Below are positions 52,410 to 59,926 of a stretch of DNA of 64,000 nt, in pieces (the stretch's first letter is position 1; every line of letters begins with the position of its first letter). Both the position numbers and the translations under genes were made by a program. Source of the DNA: Schauerella aestuarii (GTDB lineage Bacteria; Pseudomonadota; Gammaproteobacteria; Burkholderiales; Burkholderiaceae_B); assembly GCF_009866805.1 (NCBI RefSeq), contig NZ_SIZW01000043.1, forward strand, positions 434,001-498,000, read 5' to 3'. The notes under the pieces were generated by a model, which searched no databases, had not been told where the DNA came from, and saw nothing but the letters and a program-made list of their open reading frames with translations.

Positions 52410-53594
52410 CTATTCGTCCGCTTGCTGCGTGCTCGTGTTGCCGGCGAACTTGCGGATTTTTTCGGCCAGTTCCGGCGTGGGCGGCTCGTAGCGATAGCGA
52501 TAGGGCGGCGTGGAAACCGACTCAGGCCGGTAATCCTTCAGCACCGGCTTCGCATCGCCCAGGTACAGGTTATCTTTCAACCGCAGATACGCTTTGTAGT
52601 CGCGCGTGTATCCGTGTTGGGCCTTCAGTTTTTCATAGGCACGGCGATCGGATTCGCCGTTCTCCAGCGCACTTCGTTCTGAAGCGATCGGGATGAAGCG
52701 GCAGTAATTGACGTCGACACCTTCAACCGTAGGGGACCGCGCGGGCTCTACACATTGGCGCGCGGTGGTGTTGCTGAAGATGTTGCCTTCAACGAGCGCC
52801 TTGGCTTCCAGGCTGAAGCTCATGCCGTAGAAATCCCAGTTCTCCAATAGATTGTTGAATAAATGAAACGTACCGAACTGCGCTCTTGGATTGCGCTGCA
52901 CGGTGTTGAAGAAGTAGTTATGGTGCAGCGTCACGCGCGCGATCGCATCGCGGTCGTAGTTGTGGAAGAGGTTCTCGTTGGTGATGTTGTTGAGCAACAT
53001 GACTTTGTTCGAGTTGTGAAATTTCGTCCATGAGATCGTCACGTCGGTGGAGCCGTTCTTCACATTGAGCAGCCGATCGGACATGCGCGAAAGATCGAGG
53101 TGATTGACCCACACGTCGCGGCTGCCGTTGGCCACGTTCACCGCCTGCGTGAGCCTGCTCAAGCGCCCATCGATCGTGAGATGCGTGAGGATGACGTTTT
53201 TGCTGCCATACACACCCAGGCCGTCATCCAGCAGGGTGACGCGCCTGCCGCGTCCGTCGATGGTGATGTTCGACGGCACGCGAAGTTGCGACTTCAAGAC
53301 GATCGTCATGTCGGACGCAAAGCGGATCCAGGTGGGGCCTTGCCTGGCCTGGGCAAGCGCGGCGCGCAGCGTGCCCGGCCCGGCGTCCTCGTTGGACGTG
53401 ACCTCGACGAATGTGCCGCCTGACCCGCCTGCGGCCCGCGCGCCGTAACCTTCGCGTTGCTCAAGCAGCGAAGAGACGGATGGACAATCTTCGTTCGGTC
53501 GGTCGCACGATCCATGGGCAGCGCTCGCGCCACCGTGCCACAAGACCATGGCAAGCACGACTCCCCGCATCATCATGGCTGACGTCATCGGCAT
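52410..53594 (-). CDS. Polysaccharide lyase family 1 (pectate lyase-like), capsule locus
   Basis: 394 residues with a Sec signal (cleavage near ASAAHG), so periplasmic or secreted. The parallel beta-helix PL1 hallmarks are present: VWVNH at 161-165, DRLLNVKNGSTDVTISWT at 173-190 and KVMLLNN. The active-site loop reads RNPRAQ (234-239) instead of RxPxxR: the catalytic first Arg is kept but the last Arg is Gln. It starts 7 bases after the upstream capsule gene stop and is the last gene of the export operon. A role in trimming or clearing a uronate-containing polymer, like alginate lyase in alginate operons, is inferred. Confidence 0.85.
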   Translation of the reverse strand: MPMTSAMMMRGVVLAMVLWHGGASAAHGSCDRPNEDCPSVSSLLEQREGYGARAAGGSGGTFVEVTSNEDAGPGTLRAALAQARQGPTWIRFASDMTIVLKSQLRVPSNITIDGRGRRVTLLDDGLGVYGSKNVILTHLTIDGRLSRLTQAVNVANGSRDVWVNHLDLSRMSDRLLNVKNGSTDVTISWTKFHNSNKVMLLNNITNENLFHNYDRDAIARVTLHHNYFFNTVQRNPRAQFGTFHLFNNLLENWDFYGMSFSLEAKALVEGNIFSNTTARQCVEPARSPTVEGVDVNYCRFIPIASERSALENGESDRRAYEKLKAQHGYTRDYKAYLRLKDNLYLGDAKPVLKDYRPESVSTPPYRYRYEPPTPELAEKIRKFAGNTSTQQADE

Positions 53595-53601
53595 TTACTC
53601 C

Positions 53602-55506
53602 CTATCGTTGCTCGGATCGGTCTGCGGACTTCACGTGCCGCCAGATGCCACCGCTCAGGCGCAGGTCTTCCGGAGGGCCGGCGAGATGCGCCTTGAGGTG
53701 CTGGAAGTAGGCCGCCTGCCATCGCCGCGAATAAGCATCGGCATCCTCGCCGGGATGGGCTGCAGGCAGCATCTTCAGCGTATACGCCACCTGCCCGTTT
53801 TCCCAGCGCGGTACGTAGAAGACCGACGGCACGCCCAGGCGATGCGCCAAAAGCGAGGCGAAGCTGGAGTACGTGACGTCCTGCCCTTCGAAGATCGTGC
53901 GCGGCGCTGCCGGGTTTGCCGCGCCGTCGATGGCCAGACACAGCACGTAGCCGGATCCCAGCGCGCGCATGCAGGCCTTGGCGACTTGCGCTTCGGTTTG
54001 GTCCGCCGTGGAAATCAACGCGGCAGCGTAGCTGCTCTGGGCGATCTTGGGTGCCGTTGCAAGCCAGCGCGAGGGAATGCCGAGCAGTTCGAGCGCCATG
54101 AGCCCGGCATACATGGGGCCGACGTGCGCCGTGGCAACCACCACGCCGCGGCCGGCTGCCAGCAGCGGCGCGAAGAACCGCTCGCCGGTGTCGAGCTCGC
54201 CAAGCAGCGGCATGGCCTCTTCGACACTTTCTTCGCGGCATTCCAGCCAGTCGAACAGAAGATGATCCACCAGATGGCCCCAGCGTGCCCGGCGCTCCCA
54301 CTGCGCGCGATCCACATGGGTATCGCCGCGCAGCGACCAGGCCCAGTCCAGCCGTGCCTGCGGTATCGGCGCAGTATCGAGCCGCTCGTCCAGCCGGCGC
54401 ATCGCCTCCTGGAAGGTGGGCGGCAACTGCATGCGTCGTTTCGCCACGTATTTTTCAAACAGTGCCTCGGCCTCCTGCTCGCGGCCGGCCTGGGATAAGG
54501 CCCCAATCGCCGAACGCTGCCAAAGCAGTTTCTCAGGCGATTTTTCGACCATTCTCACCAGTTGATCGGCGGCATCGTCGTACTGAAGCGTGTAGCGCAA
54601 CGCGCGCGCATAGAGCCCACGCGTTTGTTCCAATTCTGGCGCGAGGTCGAGGGCGTGCTTGAGCGGCGCGACGGCTTTCTTGTATTGCCCGGCCCGCAGT
54701 AAGGTTTCGCCATAAAGCGACAGCAGCCTCACGTCTTCGGGCGAAGCCGTCAAGCCCGCTTCGAAATGCGCGAGCGCATGCACCTTGCGGTCGTCGTCGG
54801 TGCCGCGACGAAGGTGCGAGAGGCCGAGCGCTGAGCGCAAGGCGGCGCAGTCGTGGCCTGCGCTCAATGCCGCCGTGCCCAGCCGGATGGCCGCCTCCGC
54901 TCGGCCGTCGTCGATCAAGGCCCGCACGGCCATTGCCGCCGCACGTTCATGTGGGAGGTGGTGCGAATCCAGGGCCGCCGCAACATCTGCCGCCTCGGTG
55001 GCATCGCCATTGCGCACGAAGGCCAGCATCCAGAAGTACGCCTGGGAAGGGTCGCGCTGCGCCAGCGCCACGGTGGCGCGGGCGACCTGGGCCGCCTCGG
55101 TCAGTTGCCCAGCCTGCACGCGCAATTGAATGCGGACAGCCTGCAGCGCTGCAGTATCGGGCTCGATCGCCGCGGCGGCGTCGGCTTCGGCAATGGCGCG
55201 CGCCCACTGTTCCGTGCGGCCCAGAAGGCTCGCCAGCAGGCGGCGATCATCGACGCGCAAAGGATAGGCCGCTACAAGGACGTCGAGCGCCGCGATTGCA
55301 GGCGCGAGCCGGGCCTCGCGCACCAGCGGCGAGATCAGCCATCGTCGAACGTCGCGCCAGCCCTCGCGCACGTGTGCCAGTGCCGGCGCGAGCATGCCGA
55401 CTTCGCGCACGGGATCGGCCGCAGCATGGATGGCCTCGATGACGGTACGCAACCGGGCGGCCGCATCGGCTTCGGCTTGACGGTGTGCAGATGCGGTGTC
55501 AACCAT
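53602..55506 (-). CDS. TPR protein with LpxL-like acyltransferase domain (atypical active site)
   Basis: 634 residues. Residues 15-370 are TPR-type helical repeats (HFEAGLTASPEDVRLLSLYG, AVAPLKHALDLAPELEQTRG). Residues about 440-620 match the lipid A acyltransferase (LpxL/HtrB) fold: VVVATAHVGPMYAGLMALEL, LCLAIDGAAN and FEGQDVTYSSFASLLAHRLG. The family HX4(D/E) acid position is Tyr466 after His461, so the standard catalytic dyad is incomplete. No membrane helix or signal. It overlaps the KpsE-like gene by 8 bases. It may be a scaffold or modified acyltransferase acting with the capsule's lipid anchor; function unproven. Confidence 0.75.
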   Translation of the reverse strand: MVDTASAHRQAEADAAARLRTVIEAIHAAADPVREVGMLAPALAHVREGWRDVRRWLISPLVREARLAPAIAALDVLVAAYPLRVDDRRLLASLLGRTEQWARAIAEADAAAAIEPDTAALQAVRIQLRVQAGQLTEAAQVARATVALAQRDPSQAYFWMLAFVRNGDATEAADVAAALDSHHLPHERAAAMAVRALIDDGRAEAAIRLGTAALSAGHDCAALRSALGLSHLRRGTDDDRKVHALAHFEAGLTASPEDVRLLSLYGETLLRAGQYKKAVAPLKHALDLAPELEQTRGLYARALRYTLQYDDAADQLVRMVEKSPEKLLWQRSAIGALSQAGREQEAEALFEKYVAKRRMQLPPTFQEAMRRLDERLDTAPIPQARLDWAWSLRGDTHVDRAQWERRARWGHLVDHLLFDWLECREESVEEAMPLLGELDTGERFFAPLLAAGRGVVVATAHVGPMYAGLMALELLGIPSRWLATAPKIAQSSYAAALISTADQTEAQVAKACMRALGSGYVLCLAIDGAANPAAPRTIFEGQDVTYSSFASLLAHRLGVPSVFYVPRWENGQVAYTLKMLPAAHPGEDADAYSRRWQAAYFQHLKAHLAGPPEDLRLSGGIWRHVKSADRSEQR

Positions 55507-56788
55507 GACGCAACCCTCTCAATAAAGACATCGCAACGCGGGCGATGAACATCAGCACAAAGCCCAGCGCCAGCGCTTGCAACAGCAGGATGGCCAGGCG
55601 TGGACTGCTCGGCCGGTCGGTCGGCACGGGCTGCGCGATGATGGACAAGTACCGCTGCAATCGGAGCGTATCCGTCACGGCCTGCTGATACGTCTGCTGT
55701 GCCAGGGTCAGATTCGAATCCGCAAACGCTTGCGTGTTCCGCAGCGCTTCATACGACTTGAGCTGCTTGGCTTCCGTGTTGCCTTCGCCGCTCAAGCGCC
55801 GGCGTAATGCGGCAATCCGCTTCTGCAAAGCCGCGACCTGCAGTTCAGCGGGCTTCAACATGAAATGATCCTTGTTGCCGAGCGCACGGAGCTTGTCGAG
55901 GTTGATCTGTGCGCTGCTGAGTTCGCTCTCGAGCTGGCTGGAGAGATTCAGCAGCAGGGCCACCGTCGCCGTCGGGTCGATGTTGCCATGGGCGGTGCGC
56001 CATTCCGATAGCGCCTCCCTGGCCTCGAGGGCCTTTTTTTCCGCGAGCCGGACCGACGCTTCGCTGACCTTCAACGTATCGGCCACCCCTTTTTTGTTCA
56101 TCGTGCTGACGAAGGTTTCCGCCAGTCCGATGAGCGCCCGCGAAAGGGTTGCCGCGTCCGCCGGAGAGAATGCGCTCACGCGCAACACGTCGATCTGCTC
56201 CAGTGCATTGAAGGACACATGCACCGACGCTTGGTAGGCGCGATAGAGATCGTCTTCGCTTGCATCGTCGGCAAGATGATTGAGCGGGTCGATGCCCGGG
56301 CGAACCAGGTACTGGCGCAGATCGACTTGACGATCGAGTTGCTGCATGGCGTCGCGCGACTTCAGGAAATCCGCAACCGCCCATCCGTCGACGAAACCGC
56401 CAAGCATGCCGCCCATGTTGCCCGTGGTGAGCAGACTCGCTGCACCGCCGCCGCCTTGCTGGCTGGATCCCGATTGCACGAAGAAGCGCGACTCCGCTTC
56501 GTAGCGCGGCGTCGCGATGCAGAGCACATAAACCAGCGCGAGCACCACCGGCACCACGACGATGATGGCGTTGATCCATCGATGGCGACGTCGTGCTTGC
56601 TGCGCGCGCTGCCGTTCGCGACGCCGGCGTTCGATCTCGGAACCCGCATCAGAGGCCGAGCTGTCCTTCGTCGAAGCCGCCTCCGAGTCCGTCGTCGCCT
56701 GTACCGGATTCGCTCCTCGATCGTCTTGGAGGGAACCTGCTGAGGCACTGGTCGAGGTCGTCGTCGATGCGGAGGGCGTGTCGTTCAT
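55499..56788 (-). CDS. Capsule export inner-membrane protein (KpsE/BexC/CtrB type)
   Basis: 429 residues. A Ser/Thr-rich then Arg-rich cytoplasmic N-terminus of about 70 residues, first membrane helix INAIIVVVPVVLALVYVLC, a periplasmic coiled-coil body (residues 95-385) containing TPRYEAESRFFVQSG, and a second helix (about 398-420). This polysaccharide copolymerase/adaptor layout links the ABC transporter to the outer-membrane channel. The first 47 codons lie in another frame inside the 3' end of the KpsT-like gene. Confidence 0.88.
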   Translation of the reverse strand: MNDTPSASTTTSTSASAGSLQDDRGANPVQATTDSEAASTKDSSASDAGSEIERRRRERQRAQQARRRHRWINAIIVVVPVVLALVYVLCIATPRYEAESRFFVQSGSSQQGGGGAASLLTTGNMGGMLGGFVDGWAVADFLKSRDAMQQLDRQVDLRQYLVRPGIDPLNHLADDASEDDLYRAYQASVHVSFNALEQIDVLRVSAFSPADAATLSRALIGLAETFVSTMNKKGVADTLKVSEASVRLAEKKALEAREALSEWRTAHGNIDPTATVALLLNLSSQLESELSSAQINLDKLRALGNKDHFMLKPAELQVAALQKRIAALRRRLSGEGNTEAKQLKSYEALRNTQAFADSNLTLAQQTYQQAVTDTLRLQRYLSIIAQPVPTDRPSSPRLAILLLQALALGFVLMFIARVAMSLLRGLRHG

Positions 56789-57365
56789 AAATCAAGCCTT
56801 TTAGGCAATAGTCGGCCATCTGGTTCTGGCGATAACTGGAAAGAATCAAGGTCCGGCCAATCAGCCGCTCTTCGAACAGCGCCAACCAGAGACGGGTAAA
56901 CCGGCAGGGCTCGAATGGGATGGCCCCTTCGATGACGTACACATCGAAGGCCGGGGCCAGGGCCAATGCGAACGAAAACTCCTGCCGCGCGTAAAGCGGC
57001 CAATGTTCCATGGGTTTGGCCAGGCCTTCGGGATCGCTGACGAGGTCGGCGACCAACTCGTAGGTGGCGTTCGCGTCGATCTCATACATCTCGCTCACGA
57101 ACGCGATCATGCTCAGACCGCTGGCTTTGCCGCGTATGAAGCCTTGCCGGCCTATCGCCCACGACACGTTGCCATCGTGCGTGACGAATCCCTGGCTTGT
57201 GGGACGCAGGCCGCACAGCACGTCGACCAACTGACGATGCCGCTCTGGCGAATGCGACAGCAAGGCGTAGCGGCCGACGCCGATGTCGAGATCGGCATCG
57301 ACGAGCAACGGTTGCCGGCTTCCGAACGCATAGGGTTTATCGGTGACGCTGTTGAGGTGAATCAT
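56649..57365 (-). CDS. KpsT-like capsule ABC subunit with degenerate nucleotide-binding motifs
   Basis: 238 residues with the KpsT/ABCA2-type scaffold: GRYALLSHSPERHRQLVDVL, NVSWAIG (KpsT usually VSWPLG) and AFDVYVIEG. The Walker A position reads SHSPERHR with no GK[ST]; the signature is replaced by WPLYARQE; Walker B is DVYVIEG instead of DVYLIDE, losing the catalytic Glu; the switch His is Tyr (LILSSYRQ). ATP hydrolysis by this subunit is thus unlikely. The extra C-terminal tail (about 25 residues) overlaps the KpsE-like gene. It may be a regulatory pseudo-ATPase paired with another ATPase; no intact partner lies in the window. Confidence 0.8.
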   Translation of the reverse strand: MIHLNSVTDKPYAFGSRQPLLVDADLDIGVGRYALLSHSPERHRQLVDVLCGLRPTSQGFVTHDGNVSWAIGRQGFIRGKASGLSMIAFVSEMYEIDANATYELVADLVSDPEGLAKPMEHWPLYARQEFSFALALAPAFDVYVIEGAIPFEPCRFTRLWLALFEERLIGRTLILSSYRQNQMADYCLKGLIYERHALRIDDDLDQCLSRFPPRRSRSESGTGDDGLGGGFDEGQLGL

Positions 57366-57376
57366 TCGCTTGGGCC

Positions 57377-58723
57377 TCACATGGGTTGCACGTTGGGGCG
57401 GGCGAGACGTTCGGCGGCCAGTGCGACGACCATCAGGAACACCAGCGTCGTCAGGAAATAAGCCAGACTCGCATCCTGCGACGTGTAGGCACTGAAATAC
57501 GCCGAGCGCAGGAGTTGCATGCCGTGCGCGAACGGCGACCAGAGTATCCACGGGCGCAATTGCTCGGGTAACTGTTCCGAGACGAAGAACACCCCGGCGA
57601 AGATCTGTAGAAACCGTTCGATGATCGGCGCGAGCCTGAGGAAGAAGTGCCAGAAGGTCGCAATCGATCCGAACAGCACGCCCATTGCCGCGCCACCGAA
57701 TGCCATCAGCACGACGTAGAGCACGAACCCCGTCCAGCTTTGGGCCAGTGTGATGTACCCCAGCGCATGGCCCGCGCTGATCAATATCGCGAACACGACG
57801 AGATACACCGAGACGTAGATGAGCGCCTGCACCAGCGCACACATCAGGGGTGTCACGCCGATGAAATTCAACATGCCACGCGCCGAGATATAGGCCGTGC
57901 TGCTTCTGAAGATGATCTGGCGGAACATGATCCAGGTCGTGGCCCCCAGGAGCGAGAACGTCTGCACGTCCATGCCGAGGATGTAATGGGTGCCCAGCAG
58001 GATGTAGAGCGACGAAATCAGCGTGAGCAACACCACGGGGCCGACCAGCGCCCACACCAGGGCAATTCGGCTTTCGCCCTGTATCACGCGCAATTGATAG
58101 ACGAATAGGGCCAGCAAGGTGCGCCCGGTGGGCAGACTGCGGCCGGTATCGCGCGCGTGATGGGCGTCGTGCAACCCTTGCAAGCGTTGGCGCAGCATCG
58201 CAAGATCGCCGGCCTCGCCCTGAGGGAGGTCGATTTGCAGCGCGATGTCGTTGCGTGAGGCATGACGGCGGGCATCGCGCGCGGCGTCCTGTTTGCGCCG
58301 TTCGGCGCGCCGAGCGTGCGCCACGGCAAGGCGCTCGTCCTCCGCGACCAGCTTGGCCGGCAAGTAGCCCGGTGCGAACACGTCGACGCCGGCGCGGACA
58401 TCCTGCTCGAGCAGACGGACGATGACACGCAAACGCCGTCGGGAGAAGTCGGCAAGCGCCTCATCGACTGCACTGCGCGCGATCTCTGCATTCAGCTCCG
58501 TCTGCACGGCCTCATAGACGGTGCGCCGGGCGGCCACGGAATCGTGTGGCTCACCTTCGAGCCGCGCGAGCAAGGGCTTGAGCAGGACGGCCGGGGAGGC
58601 CGTGGCTTCAAACAGCGCGGCCGGATCCAGGCGCCAATCCTTGACGCCGGCGCCTACCGCGTAAGTGCTGTCCTTGCGGCGGGCCCGCCAGCCCTTGATC
58701 CGGTCTTCGTTGCTTATCGACAC
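57377..58723 (-). CDS. KpsM-like capsule ABC permease with long N-terminal extension
   Basis: 448 residues from a GTG at 58723 (five bases after the upstream stop; an in-frame start at 58795 would overlap that gene by 68 bases). The C-terminal 240 residues are an ABC-2 permease: LLALFVYQLRVIQGESRIA opens it, with six helices ending YFLTTLVFLMVVALAAERLA. The first ~190 residues are soluble and charged (ARRTVYEAVQTELNAEIARS, HARRAERRKQDAARD), which is absent from ordinary KpsM (about 260 residues). The extension may dock the degenerate KpsT-like partner or synthesis enzymes. Confidence 0.85.
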   Translation of the reverse strand: MSISNEDRIKGWRARRKDSTYAVGAGVKDWRLDPAALFEATASPAVLLKPLLARLEGEPHDSVAARRTVYEAVQTELNAEIARSAVDEALADFSRRRLRVIVRLLEQDVRAGVDVFAPGYLPAKLVAEDERLAVAHARRAERRKQDAARDARRHASRNDIALQIDLPQGEAGDLAMLRQRLQGLHDAHHARDTGRSLPTGRTLLALFVYQLRVIQGESRIALVWALVGPVVLLTLISSLYILLGTHYILGMDVQTFSLLGATTWIMFRQIIFRSSTAYISARGMLNFIGVTPLMCALVQALIYVSVYLVVFAILISAGHALGYITLAQSWTGFVLYVVLMAFGGAAMGVLFGSIATFWHFFLRLAPIIERFLQIFAGVFFVSEQLPEQLRPWILWSPFAHGMQLLRSAYFSAYTSQDASLAYFLTTLVFLMVVALAAERLARPNVQPM

Positions 58724-58727
58724 GCGA

Positions 58728-59882
58728 TCAAGGGATGCCGGTAGTCGTCGAACCCGAGTCGCTGTCGATCGACCGTGTCGCGCTGAAGCCTGCACTCATC
58801 GTGACGCGGAAGGCGGACAGCACCTTCTGCACTTGGGTAAACGGCGCATCGGAGATATAGATCGCCTGGCCTTCATGCACACTGAACTCGCGGGCGAGCG
58901 CAATCTGCTCCGGACGCGTGAGGTCGAATTGATACACCACCGGCAGCAGGTCGGGCTTGCCGGCCGCGCCGGCTGTTGCAGGCGTGAACAGGAATACGGA
59001 GCGCGGGTCTGCCGTTGCGTCGTCGAGTCCCTTCGAATCGGCCAGGGCGTCCAGAACGGAGTAGTTGCGCTTGCTGATGGCCACGCGCCCTTGATTGCCG
59101 GCCGCGCCCAGTACGGTCAGATACTCTCGCGAGTCGTAGGCGGTGATGACATCGCCCGGCCGCAAGAGGATGTCGTTGTTCTGATTGCGATAGAGGTCCG
59201 ACAGCCTGACCGAAGCCACCTGATTATCGCGGCGAAGGCTGATGACGAGCTGCTCGGGATTGGTCTGCACCGGTGCCGCCAGTGCCAGCGCACTGCTCAA
59301 GCGTTGAGCGGTCTGGGTGATCGGATACATGCCGGGCTTGGTGAGATTGCCCTGAACGGTGACCATCTGCCCGCGCGCATCGGCCGCGCGCGTGACGCTC
59401 ACATCCGCACCCACGACGAGCCGGGCCAGGCGGGCAATGATGGCATCGTGCAGTTGCCCCAGCGTCAAATCCGCGGCGCGGAACTTGCCGAGGATGGGGA
59501 AATGCACATTTCCCGCCCGGTCGATCTCCTGATTGCCCAGATCGCTCACGCCAGAGGGATCTGCTGCGAACACGCCCAGCCCGCCGCGCTCCCACACTTT
59601 CACATTGATGCCGTCGCCTGAAACCAGGCGATCGAATCCCGCCTGCGTGAGATCGCGATAGCGCACGGGAAAATCGGCAACGGCAGGCACCTGGCTCGCA
59701 CGCACGAGTTCGCGCGAGACGGGCATCACCACGACATCCTTGTCATCGTGGGCACCGGTCATCTCGCTCAACATCGGACCGGAGCGCGGCAGTTGGCAGC
59801 CCGTCAGTGCAAGGGCTGCCAACAGCACAATGACCGGCGCGGCGGCGCGCGGCCGGCCGGAAGCCGGAACGTTCGTTTGCAT
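58728..59882 (-). CDS. Outer-membrane polysaccharide export lipoprotein (KpsD/Wza/CtrA family)
   Basis: 384 residues from the ATG at 59882; upstream codons in the frame would spoil the signal. Lipoprotein signal with lipobox ALTGC. The polysaccharide export (PES) domain contains DGINVKVWERGGLGVF, PILGKFRAADLTLGQLHDAI and a first SLBB-like repeat VTVQGNLTKPGMYPI, followed by DILLRPGDVITAYD and a second repeat. The C-terminal part is Ser/Thr-rich. It would form the outer-membrane channel for the capsule. The upstream glycosyltransferase gene ends 44 bases away. Confidence 0.9.
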   Translation of the reverse strand: MQTNVPASGRPRAAAPVIVLLAALALTGCQLPRSGPMLSEMTGAHDDKDVVVMPVSRELVRASQVPAVADFPVRYRDLTQAGFDRLVSGDGINVKVWERGGLGVFAADPSGVSDLGNQEIDRAGNVHFPILGKFRAADLTLGQLHDAIIARLARLVVGADVSVTRAADARGQMVTVQGNLTKPGMYPITQTAQRLSSALALAAPVQTNPEQLVISLRRDNQVASVRLSDLYRNQNNDILLRPGDVITAYDSREYLTVLGAAGNQGRVAISKRNYSVLDALADSKGLDDATADPRSVFLFTPATAGAAGKPDLLPVVYQFDLTRPEQIALAREFSVHEGQAIYISDAPFTQVQKVLSAFRVTMSAGFSATRSIDSDSGSTTTGIP

Positions 59883-59926
59883 AAAATCGTATACCTTTTG
59901 GGCCTGAGCGAGGGCTGAAGCGGTAG

